11,124 nt of DNA from Thermoplasmata archaeon (GTDB lineage Archaea; Thermoplasmatota; Thermoplasmata; Thermoplasmatales; Thermoplasmataceae). The stretch spans positions 1 to 11,124 of the forward strand of contig JAJZKS010000032.1 in NCBI GenBank assembly GCA_021850835.1. Reading direction: 5' to 3'. Numbering within the stretch: the stretch's first letter is position 1; every line of letters starts with the position of its first letter. Below the pieces are notes generated by a model, which had not been told where the DNA came from, searched no databases, and saw nothing but the letters and a program-made list of their open reading frames with translations. A program made the position numbers and the translations under genes. Positions 1 to 6,277 of the stretch are shown here, piece after piece.

Positions 1-1
1 T

Positions 2-352
2 TTCAGGGCTGCGAAACCTGTGATTGTGGGTATAAAAGTATTTTCCGGAAGAATCAAGGTCGGCGACACGCTCATAAAATCAGATGGAAGGTATGCAGGC
101 ACCATCAAGAGCATCAGAGATGGTGAGGTTTCAAAGCAGTTTGCAGAAGCACCTGCTGAAGTTGCAGTATCCATAGAAGGGGTTACGCTCCACAGGCAAA
201 TATTCCCTGAAGAGCCACTGTACGTAGACATTCCAGAATCAGTTGTCAAGGAGCTGCGTGAAGAAAAGATGGATGAAAACACAATGCTCACACTTGAAGA
301 AATTATAAAGATCAAGAGAAAAGAGAATATGTTCTGGGGCACAAAGACCTAA
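2..352 (+). CDS. infB: Translation initiation factor aIF5B (IF-2 family), C-terminal fragment
   Basis: This is the 3' end of a gene that enters from outside the window; the frame is open from base 2 and ends at TAA 350-352. The 116 visible residues match the C-terminal part (domain IV) of archaeal/eukaryal aIF5B. It begins FRAAKPVIVGIKVFSGRIKVG, continues with a beta-barrel segment, then SIEGVTLHRQIF and a helical tail ending in FWGTKT. In the family this GTPase promotes ribosomal subunit joining and helps position initiator tRNA; the C-terminal domain contacts tRNA/aIF1A, while the GTPase domain is not in view. A GTG at 20 could be mistaken for a start, but the homologous sequence continues upstream of it. 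The stop overlaps by 4 bp the stop of the convergent exchanger gene, so no terminator hairpin separates them. Confidence 0.93.
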   Translation, partial: FRAAKPVIVGIKVFSGRIKVGDTLIKSDGRYAGTIKSIRDGEVSKQFAEAPAEVAVSIEGVTLHRQIFPEEPLYVDIPESVVKELREEKMDENTMLTLEEIIKIKRKENMFWGTKT

Positions 353-1329
353 AACAGCAGGTAAGCCGCGAAGAATAGTGCAGTTGCCGCCACGGGTATT
401 ATAGCCATTACCCTTTTCATTTTTATCAGCGTGAAAAGCAGGAAAACCCCTGACAAAAGTATCATAAGGTAAATTGACCAGGCTCCTGCCCTGAGGTCAA
501 CAATGCCAAACAGCATTGTAACTCCCATTATTAGCGTGGCTTTGTATAGTGTACTGCCTGCCACTATTCCGAGAGTAATGTCCTGGTCCTGCTTCCTTAT
601 TCCAAGATAAAACATGATAATCTCTGGGAGTGAACCGGCAACTCCTGTAACTATGAATCCAGAAATGAATGGTGGGATGTTAAAATCAACGGAAACGCCG
701 TTAGTATAATTTACAATTGCTTCTGATGCGAGCCCCAGAAGAACCAGGGCCACTATCATTGAGACGGGGCTGTATTCCATGTGGACATATTCCTCCTCGA
801 TCGGGGGTGCTTCTCCCCTGCCTGTATACATGTAAACGAGGAAGAGTAGCGCCATGATTATTCCAATATACCAAGGGACCACCGGATAAACCAGAGAGAG
901 AACTTCGAGAAGCGTAGAGGCCACCAGCAGGATGACGCCATCCCTGAAGAACTTCCTGTAGCTTCCTAGGAAAACGAGAGGAAGAACTGCAAGGAAAACT
1001 ACCATTGTAATGATGTTAGAGCCCTGCAGTGTTCCGAAGCTTATCTCACCATATCGGTGAAAAGAGGCGACGAAAATGACAGAAAATTCGTCGATCACTG
1101 CCCCTAGGGAAAGAAGGTAAGCTCCAATGGATTTTGAGGAAATCCTGCGCCTGTTTCCAAACTCCCTCGCATTGTCCAGGAAGCTATCCCCACCGAGATA
1201 AAGGCTCACAAGTGCAAGGAGTATCCCCACTAGCTCGAGTGGGATTGGGACAATTTTAACGACGATGGAAAATACTATAAAGTAAACTGAAAACAAAAAA
1301 GATACTAAGAAAAAAAGGTTCCGTGACAA
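349..1329 (-). CDS. CaCA-family cation exchanger (sodium/calcium exchanger-like), divergent
   Basis: A 326-residue integral membrane protein with about 10-11 hydrophobic segments and the two inverted alpha repeats of the CaCA antiporter superfamily. Repeat 1 lies near residues 74-110 (LGAVIDEF, then GTLQGSNI) and repeat 2 near 229-265 (GVAGSLPEII, then GIVAGSTLYK). An acidic loop (about 173-185) separates the halves. The two central glutamates are present (E81, E236). By alignment from memory to NCX_Mj, other ligand positions are changed: A77/V78 replace Thr/Ser and T108 replaces Asn in repeat 1; G232 replaces Thr and K263 replaces Asp in repeat 2. The transported ion is therefore uncertain. 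The start is TTG, only 4 nt after the speD stop, so the two are likely one transcript. A GTGAT just upstream could serve as a weak ribosome binding site; a later start such as TTG at codon 13 cannot be excluded. Confidence 0.85.
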   Translation of the reverse strand: MSRNLFFLVSFLFSVYFIVFSIVVKIVPIPLELVGILLALVSLYLGGDSFLDNAREFGNRRRISSKSIGAYLLSLGAVIDEFSVIFVASFHRYGEISFGTLQGSNIITMVVFLAVLPLVFLGSYRKFFRDGVILLVASTLLEVLSLVYPVVPWYIGIIMALLFLVYMYTGRGEAPPIEEEYVHMEYSPVSMIVALVLLGLASEAIVNYTNGVSVDFNIPPFISGFIVTGVAGSLPEIIMFYLGIRKQDQDITLGIVAGSTLYKATLIMGVTMLFGIVDLRAGAWSIYLMILLSGVFLLFTLIKMKRVMAIIPVAATALFFAAYLLF

Positions 1330-1339
1330 AAAATCACGG
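1321..1339 (-). repeat. Inverted repeat across the speD stop and exchanger start
   Basis: On the minus strand CCGTGA-TTTTTTG-TCACGG forms a perfect 6-bp stem with a 7-nt loop. The left arm contains the speD TGA stop; the loop ends with the TTG start of the exchanger. It could fold in the mRNA and influence translational coupling between the two genes. The arms are short and one is partly coding, so chance is possible. Confidence 0.45.
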
Positions 1340-1732
1340 GATGATTACGTGCTCCGGGCTTTCCACTTTCACTTCTTCAGTTATGGAAACGCCCCTTCTG
1401 AGCCTTTTGCAATCCATGGTGTCCGGCCTGAGCTGGTCCACGATATAATCAAGGGCCATTTCAGCTCCTTTCGGGTCCCCGCAAGTATATACGTCAAGTG
1501 TCACCAGTCCATGTTCTGGCCAAGTATGGAAAGAGAGATGGGACTCTGCAAGCAATACTACACCACTTGCCCCCTTAGGCTGGAACTGGTAATAATCTGA
1601 CGATATCTTTGTCAGGTTACCTACCCTTACTGCTTCCTCAATAATCGGGTATATGCTATCTGCCTTTGCTATTATATCCGAATCTACACCATAAAGATCT
1701 GCCAAAATCTGAAAACCTACTGCCACTACCAT
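1334..1732 (-). CDS. speD: S-adenosylmethionine decarboxylase proenzyme family (SpeD)
   Basis: A 132-residue member of the short, self-processing AdoMetDC family (class 1B size, about 120-130 residues). The cleavage motif ESHLSFHTWPE is at 63-73. Ser64 is the expected pyruvoyl precursor, His69 the processing histidine and Cys84 (YTCG) the catalytic cysteine. In the family the proenzyme cleaves itself into beta and alpha chains and decarboxylates AdoMet for aminopropyl transfer in spermidine synthesis. Some archaeal homologues have become arginine decarboxylases, and sequence inspection alone does not exclude that here. ATG at 1732 gives an N-terminus that matches other family members. It is followed after 4 nt by a CaCA exchanger gene and preceded by a 178-bp AT-rich promoter region. 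A second ATG (1742) in another frame lies 10 nt upstream with a better-spaced ribosome binding site. Confidence 0.93.
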   Translation of the reverse strand: MVVAVGFQILADLYGVDSDIIAKADSIYPIIEEAVRVGNLTKISSDYYQFQPKGASGVVLLAESHLSFHTWPEHGLVTLDVYTCGDPKGAEMALDYIVDQLRPDTMDCKRLRRGVSITEEVKVESPEHVIIP

Positions 1733-1735
1733 CTT

Positions 1736-1754
1736 CCTCCATATATTCCACCTC
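1736..1754 (-). promoter_or_regulatory. Two ribosome-binding-like sites at the speD 5' end
   Basis: On the minus strand GAGGTGG (1754-1748) precedes an out-of-frame ATG at 1742 with 5-6 nt spacing. GGAGG (1740-1736) precedes the speD ATG at 1732 with only 3 nt. The second site would be better spaced for GTG at 1726 (codon 3 of speD). Which start is used decides whether speD has a small overlapping upstream reading frame. Confidence 0.45.
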
Positions 1755-1785
1755 AGGGGTTGTTAGGACACTCTATTAATATGTT

Positions 1786-1804
1786 GTATTTAAATATTTA
1801 TAAT
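1786..1804 (-). promoter_or_regulatory. Probable TATA region for the speD-exchanger operon
   Basis: The minus strand reads ATTATAAATATTTAAATAC, containing matches to the archaeal TATA consensus TTTAWATA. Initiation about 25 nt downstream would give a leader of roughly 30-40 nt carrying the GGAGG/GAGGTGG sites, unlike the leaderless genes nearby. The surrounding 1760-1910 is very AT-rich, with repeated GATATTT and TTCAATAT words, so the exact box is uncertain. Confidence 0.5.
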
Positions 1805-1910
1805 GTTCTGAGAGTTTGATATTTATCGATATTTCATTATAATTTCATATTTTTCAATTGGGAGAACTTCATATTCAGTTCAATATTTTTTTCAATATAT
1901 ATTAAAGGTG

Positions 1911-2669
1911 TCACAAATATTTGATTTTGAGCCCTATTTCCTTATATCTGTTCTGGAGAATCTTAAGCTGAGGGAGGAGGTAGTGGAACCTCCTGGGCGA
2001 TATGAAAAGCACTGAATCGAGCCCGCGAGTTGCGGCTTCAAATACACCGTCCAATGAGGCATATTCAATATTGGGCTCTCTGCCTGCGGCCAGAACTGCA
2101 TAAAATGCTTCTTCTCCAACCACTGCAATTTTTGATCCAGACTCAAATTCTTCCGATAACCTTGAGGCAAGATTCTCCTTGTCCCATATGTCTTCTGCAG
2201 AAGGGAGAACGCATATCTGTATCTTTCCGAATTCGACTCCAATGATGCCATTAATTGAAGCAACCACGATCTCCCCTTTCTTTGCGCTGTTTCTGGCAAC
2301 ACCGCTTGACTTGCCGTTCTGCTTTCCGGCATGGAGATAGCCCCCAGACATGTAGACACCGACTTCATCTCCTTTTTCCACCGGTGTATCTGCAATTGCT
2401 TCCCAGGTAACGATGTTGTCTATCTTTGCAAGATTCTCCGACACAAATTCCCGGAGAGAACCTAATCCGGATTCTAGGAAACTGTAACCCTCCTTGGAAA
2501 TCTCGTTTGTTTCAGTGACAAGCCCTTTTTTCCTGAGAATCTTGAGGTGATAGTTTACCCCCTGTACGGTTATTCCAACACTCTTGGCGATACTGGCAGG
2601 TTTGTCAACCCCGTCAAAGAGTTCGACCATAATCATGAGTTGGGTTAACTCCCCCTGATCCAGAACCAT
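1911..2669 (-). CDS. Winged-helix transcriptional regulator with an uncharacterised C-terminal domain
   Basis: Residues 8-66 form a MarR/ArsR-like winged helix; the recognition helix is near 34-48 (TVQGVNYHLKILRKKGLV). A beta-rich middle (about 95-155) and an alpha/beta C-terminal part (about 178-252, starting SKIAVVGEEAF) follow, possibly for ligand sensing. I recognise the architecture as common in euryarchaeal predicted regulators but know no ligand or target. An upstream in-frame TTG exists at 2678. I chose ATG 2669 (252 residues) because it lies exactly 24.5 bases from the centre of a TATA octamer, as expected for a leaderless transcript, whereas TTG 2678 would fall too close to the box. 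The gene is divergent from lipB and shares its promoter. It lies upstream of speD on the same strand, separated by 178 bp with speD's own TATA region. Regulation of speD, lipB or itself is possible but only inferred. Confidence 0.85.
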   Translation of the reverse strand: MVLDQGELTQLMIMVELFDGVDKPASIAKSVGITVQGVNYHLKILRKKGLVTETNEISKEGYSFLESGLGSLREFVSENLAKIDNIVTWEAIADTPVEKGDEVGVYMSGGYLHAGKQNGKSSGVARNSAKKGEIVVASINGIIGVEFGKIQICVLPSAEDIWDKENLASRLSEEFESGSKIAVVGEEAFYAVLAAGREPNIEYASLDGVFEAATRGLDSVLFISPRRFHYLLPQLKILQNRYKEIGLKIKYL

Positions 2670-2689
2670 CAAATCCAAAACTCAGCACT

Positions 2690-2697
2690 ATTTATTA
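2690..2697. promoter_or_regulatory. Shared bidirectional TATA box between the regulator gene and lipB
   Basis: The plus strand here reads ATTTATTA, TAATAAAT on the minus strand. The octamer centre (2693.5) is 24.5 bases from the A of the regulator ATG (2669) and 24.5 bases from the A of the lipB ATG (2718). The 48-bp intergenic interval has no other convincing TATA, so one TBP site probably serves both leaderless transcripts. Confidence 0.65.
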
Positions 2698-2717
2698 GGT
2701 TAGCGCATAACCACACT

Positions 2718-3455
2718 ATGCTGGGAGAGGAAATGCAGGATGGAAACAGGCCTTCACCTTCCATGGTGCTGGACCTTGGCCTTGTGGACTACCTTCCAAT
2801 TCTAATGCTGCAGCGCCACCTGAACTCAATGGTGAACAACGATGAACTTGGTGACACTGTCATGATACTTGAACATCCTGATGTCTATACACTGGGAATA
2901 CACAGAAACCAGAATGAAATAATTGCTCCGGGAATAGTTCCCTTTGAGGTTGAAAGAGGCGGCTCGGCAACATATCACGGCCCTGGGCAGCTCGTAGCAT
3001 ACTTCATTGTAAATATGAAGAATAGAGGAATAAACATTAGAGACCTCATAGAAATGGTACAGGCATCAATGATATCTCTCCTCGATGGGTTCAACATCAA
3101 AGCTCAAGGCAGGTTGCACGGGGAAACTGGAGTGTGGGTAGAAGACAGGAAGATCTGCTCTATCGGCTTCGCTATCAAGGGTTTTACCACACTTCACGGC
3201 GTGGGACTCAACATTTCAACCGACCTCACTAAATTCCAGAACATAATGCCCTGTGGCATGCAGGCTTCCATTATGACAAGCATGGAAAGTGAACTTGGAA
3301 GGGAAGTTGAATTAGCAAGCGTCAAAAATGGCCTGAAAAATAGGTTTTTAGAAAAACTTAGAATAAATAAATATATGGAGTTTAATTCATTGGATGAATT
3401 AAAGTCCTATTCAGTGGGCAATGGTCTGGGACTGCTCCCTGAGGAACTGCTGTAG
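2718..3455 (+). CDS. lipB: Lipoyl(octanoyl) transferase LipB
   Basis: A 245-residue protein with the LipB/biotin-lipoate ligase-like fold signatures: RGGSATYHGPGQLVAYFIV at 80-98, the lysine of RKICSIGF (Lys145) and the cysteine of MPCG (Cys179), which match the Lys/Cys catalytic pair of the family. LipB moves octanoyl from acyl carrier protein to the lipoyl domain of 2-oxoacid dehydrogenases or glycine cleavage H protein, where LipA later inserts sulfur. No lipA or dehydrogenase gene is in the window. ATG 2718 fits a leaderless start from the TATA box at 2690-2697. The protein is about 30 residues longer than E. coli LipB. The extra C-terminal residues are partly encoded in the 45-bp antisense overlap with the aldehyde dehydrogenase gene. 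Confidence 0.93.
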   Translation: MLGEEMQDGNRPSPSMVLDLGLVDYLPILMLQRHLNSMVNNDELGDTVMILEHPDVYTLGIHRNQNEIIAPGIVPFEVERGGSATYHGPGQLVAYFIVNMKNRGINIRDLIEMVQASMISLLDGFNIKAQGRLHGETGVWVEDRKICSIGFAIKGFTTLHGVGLNISTDLTKFQNIMPCGMQASIMTSMESELGREVELASVKNGLKNRFLEKLRINKYMEFNSLDELKSYSVGNGLGLLPEELL

Positions 3456-4958
3456 GTAGTAGTATGAGCCTGTGCCTTTTCCGCTGATTCCACTCATCTT
3501 CCACCCGACGAATGGCTGTGAGCCTACTACTGCTCCAGTTGATGCTCCTCTTGCCCTGTTTGCATATATTACGCCCACATCTGCATTGTCGAAGTAGTAC
3601 CTTATCTCCTCCGGATCTTCGGTGATTATTCCGCCAGTAAGACCGTACTCGGACTTGTTAATCTCTTCAACTGCCTCCTTTAGGCTCTTGACTTTTATAA
3701 TTCCAAGAACCGGGAGGAAAAGTTCATTCTTTACAAGTTCACAGTCCTTTGCCACATCCTTTATGATTGTTGGCTCAACGAAAAACCCGGGTTGCTCAAG
3801 GGCATGGCCTCCAGCTACAACTTTTCCATACTGCGGGAATTTTGAAGAAAGCGCCTTGAATTTCTCGAACGCATCCTTGTTTATCACTGGCCCTATGAAT
3901 GTGTCTTTCTTCTTCGGGTCTGCCGGGACCACTCCTTTTGTTCTCTCTGCAAGGGCATCTACAAACTTGTCATAGATTGGCTCCTCTACATAGACAAGCG
4001 ATGTTGCGCTGCACTTCTGGCCAGAAAAGCCGAAAGCTCCCCTGAAAACTCCTTCGACCGCCTTTTTCAGGTCTGCCTTTGCAGTAACGATGACAGCATC
4101 CTTGCCGCCCATTTCCGTTATGACAGGCTTTGGCCTCTTTGCCTGTGCCTTGTGGTACATGTTCAGGCCAACTTCCCTGGAGCCAGTGAATACAATGCCT
4201 GCTATTCCATCATTCTCAACGATCTTGCTGCCGATTGTGCTGCCAGATCCGGAGAGGAAAACAAGTACATCCTCTGGCACACCGCATTCATGCATTAGCT
4301 TCACTGTCAGGTAAGAAATGAGCGGAATATCACTTGATGGTTTGAGCAGAACTGCATTCCCCACTGTAAGGGGGCCAGCCACCATTCCCACGGTTATTGC
4401 ATAGAAGTTGAATGGGGGAATTACAGCGAATACCCCGTATGGTTTCATCACACTGAAGCTTTCCTCGTTGTCATATCCCTTGCCCGTAAGATGCACGAAA
4501 CCGTTGTTCTCAATCATGTTAAGTGCATAATATCTCAGGAAGTCAATTCCCTCATCCACATCTGCCATTGCCTCCGTCCTGTTCTTCCCATTTTCATAGG
4601 CAAGCAGTGCTGAAAAGAAATACTTCTTTTCACTTATCTTGTCTGCAACTTTGAGCATTACTTTTGCCCTGTGGACATAGCCCATATTATACCATTTCCT
4701 GTATGAGCCATTAAGCATTTTCAATGCCTTTTCCAGGGATTCCTGAGATGAGAGCTGGAAAGTTGCAAGCTCTTTTCCATCAACAGGAGAAATTTCCGTT
4801 ATTTTCTTGGCTTCCTTAACTTCACCGGCTATAAGGTTGGGATATTCCTTGCCAAGATATTTTGGGACTTCCTTGAGGGCTTCTTCGTAGAGTCTGTGGA
4901 ACTCATCTTCCTTGCCCGCTTTTGCCATTTTAACAAAAGTCACTTCATTCTCAAACAT
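3411..4958 (-). CDS. pruA: 1-Pyrroline-5-carboxylate dehydrogenase (aldehyde dehydrogenase family)
   Basis: A 515-residue NAD(P)-dependent aldehyde dehydrogenase. Visible landmarks are PFNF with Asn184 (oxyanion hole), KPS with Lys207, FTGSREVG at 258-265 (cofactor loop), TEMGGK with Glu282 (general base), GQKCSA with catalytic Cys316, and NELFLPVL with Glu412. The Cys-Ser pair, the N-terminal DVDEGIDFLRYYA segment and the C-terminal QPFVGWKMSG/GKGTG stretch are typical of the P5C dehydrogenase branch. That branch oxidises glutamate semialdehyde/P5C to glutamate in proline degradation. No proline dehydrogenase gene is adjacent. A different aldehyde substrate is possible. ATG 4958 is about 21-30 nt from a TTTTTAATGTA element, consistent with a leaderless or very short-leader transcript. 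The last 45 bp overlap lipB antisense. Confidence 0.9.
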   Translation of the reverse strand: MFENEVTFVKMAKAGKEDEFHRLYEEALKEVPKYLGKEYPNLIAGEVKEAKKITEISPVDGKELATFQLSSQESLEKALKMLNGSYRKWYNMGYVHRAKVMLKVADKISEKKYFFSALLAYENGKNRTEAMADVDEGIDFLRYYALNMIENNGFVHLTGKGYDNEESFSVMKPYGVFAVIPPFNFYAITVGMVAGPLTVGNAVLLKPSSDIPLISYLTVKLMHECGVPEDVLVFLSGSGSTIGSKIVENDGIAGIVFTGSREVGLNMYHKAQAKRPKPVITEMGGKDAVIVTAKADLKKAVEGVFRGAFGFSGQKCSATSLVYVEEPIYDKFVDALAERTKGVVPADPKKKDTFIGPVINKDAFEKFKALSSKFPQYGKVVAGGHALEQPGFFVEPTIIKDVAKDCELVKNELFLPVLGIIKVKSLKEAVEEINKSEYGLTGGIITEDPEEIRYYFDNADVGVIYANRARGASTGAVVGSQPFVGWKMSGISGKGTGSYYYLQQFLREQSQTIAH

Positions 4959-4978
4959 AATAGAATATTGTTTGCTCG

Positions 4979-4990
4979 TACATTAAAAAT
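4979..4990 (-). promoter_or_regulatory. Probable TATA element for the P5C dehydrogenase gene
   Basis: The minus strand reads ATTTTTAATGTA, 21-32 nt upstream of ATG 4958, inside the 59-bp gap after the SDR stop. A similar TTAATGTA lies at nearly the same distance upstream of the corA ATG. It is weaker than the other boxes, and a second ATTTTAAT lies slightly further upstream. Confidence 0.4.
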
Positions 4991-5017
4991 GTGATTAAAA
5001 TGTAAATTGATTTTAGC

Positions 5018-5746
5018 CTAAACAGTGTTTAGGCCCCTGTCCACTGAGATGCACTGCCCGTTGATTCCCAGTGACATTTCACTGGCCAGGAATGCGTTTA
5101 CCATGGCAACCTCAATTGGTTCCAACTGAGTCTTTTCCGAGAATTTCGTCACGTTAAATGGAAACACTTTGTAGTAGTTGTCTTCTTTGCTGACACTGCC
5201 CGGTAGCACTGCGTTTACCCTTATGTTATATTTCCTCAGATTTTCCGCAGATTTTCTTACAAGTTCCTCCAATGCCGACTTTGAAACGTTGTATGCCAGA
5301 TCATTCCCCCGGAAGATGTGCCTTGAAGCCCCAACCAGAACGAATGTACCTCCCTTGGTCAGCATCGGCTCTGAGAAGACCTTCAGGACGCTCAGCTGTG
5401 AAATCAGGTTGATGTCAAGCATCTTTTGGAAGTCCGACCTTTCCGGGAATAGTCCCTTGAAAGATTCCCATGTACCGACGTTTGAAACCACTGTAAAGAT
5501 GCTTCCATAATCAGCAAGTATTTTGTCCCTTACTGCCTTCAGCTCTTCTTCTTTTGTTGCATCTGCCTTGTAAGCCTTGACTGTTGATGATTCAACGAGC
5601 CCGAACATGTTTCCCGACCTTGATACAATTGCGACCTTGGCTCCGAAATTGATGAGCATCCTGACTGCTGATATGCCTTGTCCCGGGCCAACTCCTATGA
5701 CGACGGCAACTTTTCCGGCCAATGAATCCCTGATTAAATCAACCAT
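5018..5746 (-). CDS. Short-chain dehydrogenase/reductase (SDR family)
   Basis: A 242-residue classical-length SDR. The Rossmann glycine motif GVGPGQG is at 18-24, Asp62 sits in the adenine-contact ADA position, NVG (89-91) replaces the usual NAG, Asn113 lies in DINL, and the catalytic YNVSK gives Tyr152/Lys156. Ser141 is the likely catalytic serine but lies 11 residues before the tyrosine instead of the usual 13, so this loop is shortened. The C-terminal NGQCISVDRGL matches the family's (I/T)GQ.(I/L).VDGG region. The family oxidises or reduces sugars, alcohols or oxoacyl groups with NAD(P); the substrate cannot be read from sequence. The start has a TTAATTAA box centred exactly 24.5 bases upstream of the ATG, suggesting a leaderless single-gene transcript and not a long operon with the neighbours. 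Confidence 0.87.
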   Translation of the reverse strand: MVDLIRDSLAGKVAVVIGVGPGQGISAVRMLINFGAKVAIVSRSGNMFGLVESSTVKAYKADATKEEELKAVRDKILADYGSIFTVVSNVGTWESFKGLFPERSDFQKMLDINLISQLSVLKVFSEPMLTKGGTFVLVGASRHIFRGNDLAYNVSKSALEELVRKSAENLRKYNIRVNAVLPGSVSKEDNYYKVFPFNVTKFSEKTQLEPIEVAMVNAFLASEMSLGINGQCISVDRGLNTV

Positions 5747-5766
5747 GATTCAATAATGGCGCATCT

Positions 5767-5774
5767 TTAATTAA
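5767..5774 (-). promoter_or_regulatory. TATA box of the SDR gene
   Basis: TTAATTAA is centred at 5770.5, 24.5 bases from the A of ATG 5746. This is the same spacing as for the regulator, lipB and exported-protein genes, supporting leaderless transcription. Confidence 0.6.
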
Positions 5775-5826
5775 GGTATTCCGAGGTAGACTGCTTTGGG
5801 CAAGGAAAGCCATAACCATTATGAGA

Positions 5827-6222
5827 TCAGAGGCCCATGAAGCCCCTGTAAATTAGGAGACCTATGGAGACCGCAAATATAACGGCTATTCCGATGTAAT
5901 ACCAGGTTCTGGAAGGAACCTTCCTCACGGGAATGCCAAACTCATCATATTCAGCACGATTTTTTTTCTCCCATTCTGATGCGCTATAGTTCCCGTTGAG
6001 CACATCGTCTTCAGGCTGCTTGCTGTTCTTTGAGTTGCCATAATTCCTGCTTCCAGACCTCAAGCCCCTGCCGAACAAGAACGGGAAAAAGAAGAAGAAC
6101 GGAAAGAACCCCCCGTAATAGGAAAGGCTCCTGAAGTATGTGGGAATGATGAAATCAAAAAGGATGAATAGTGCTGCATATACAGCCAGAATGATCACTG
6201 ATGTGCTTATGCTCCTCTTCAA
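5827..6222 (-). CDS. Small membrane protein with two transmembrane helices, unknown function
   Basis: A 131-residue protein I do not recognise. It has an N-terminal membrane segment (about 8-28), a very phenylalanine-rich stretch near 38-50, a polar and charged middle (about 52-105), and a second membrane helix at about 107-126. The polar middle is rich in Asn, Ser, Lys and acidic residues; by the Arg/Lys after the first hydrophobic region it is probably cytoplasmic, but topology is uncertain. The start is uncertain: TTG at 6222 gives MKRSISTSV, and an in-frame GTG at codon 9 is the next option; a stop lies just upstream. A TTTTATTG element (6255-6262) would place initiation near 6234, giving a leader of about 12 nt. 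It follows corA by 55 bp on the same strand, and partial co-transcription is possible. Confidence 0.7.
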   Translation of the reverse strand: MKRSISTSVIILAVYAALFILFDFIIPTYFRSLSYYGGFFPFFFFFPFLFGRGLRSGSRNYGNSKNSKQPEDDVLNGNYSASEWEKKNRAEYDEFGIPVRKVPSRTWYYIGIAVIFAVSIGLLIYRGFMGL

Positions 6223-6254
6223 TTGGATTTACCCTGTTTACCCTTATGCTTACC

Positions 6255-6262
6255 TCAATAAA
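6255..6262 (-). promoter_or_regulatory. Possible TATA element for the small membrane protein gene
   Basis: The minus strand reads TTTTATTG, about 36 nt upstream of the TTG start and 16 nt past the corA stop. If real it gives a short leader rather than a leaderless mRNA. Confidence 0.3.
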
Positions 6263-6277
6263 AGGCTTTAATATTTT

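Noticed and set aside
1349..1600. Plus-strand reading frame opposite speD
   Set aside because: It is antisense to the conserved catalytic region of speD, whose motifs are unmistakable.
2669..2678. TTG at 2678 as the start of the regulator
   Set aside because: It lies about 16 bases from the TATA centre, too close for a transcript to include it, while ATG 2669 has the spacing shared by other leaderless genes.
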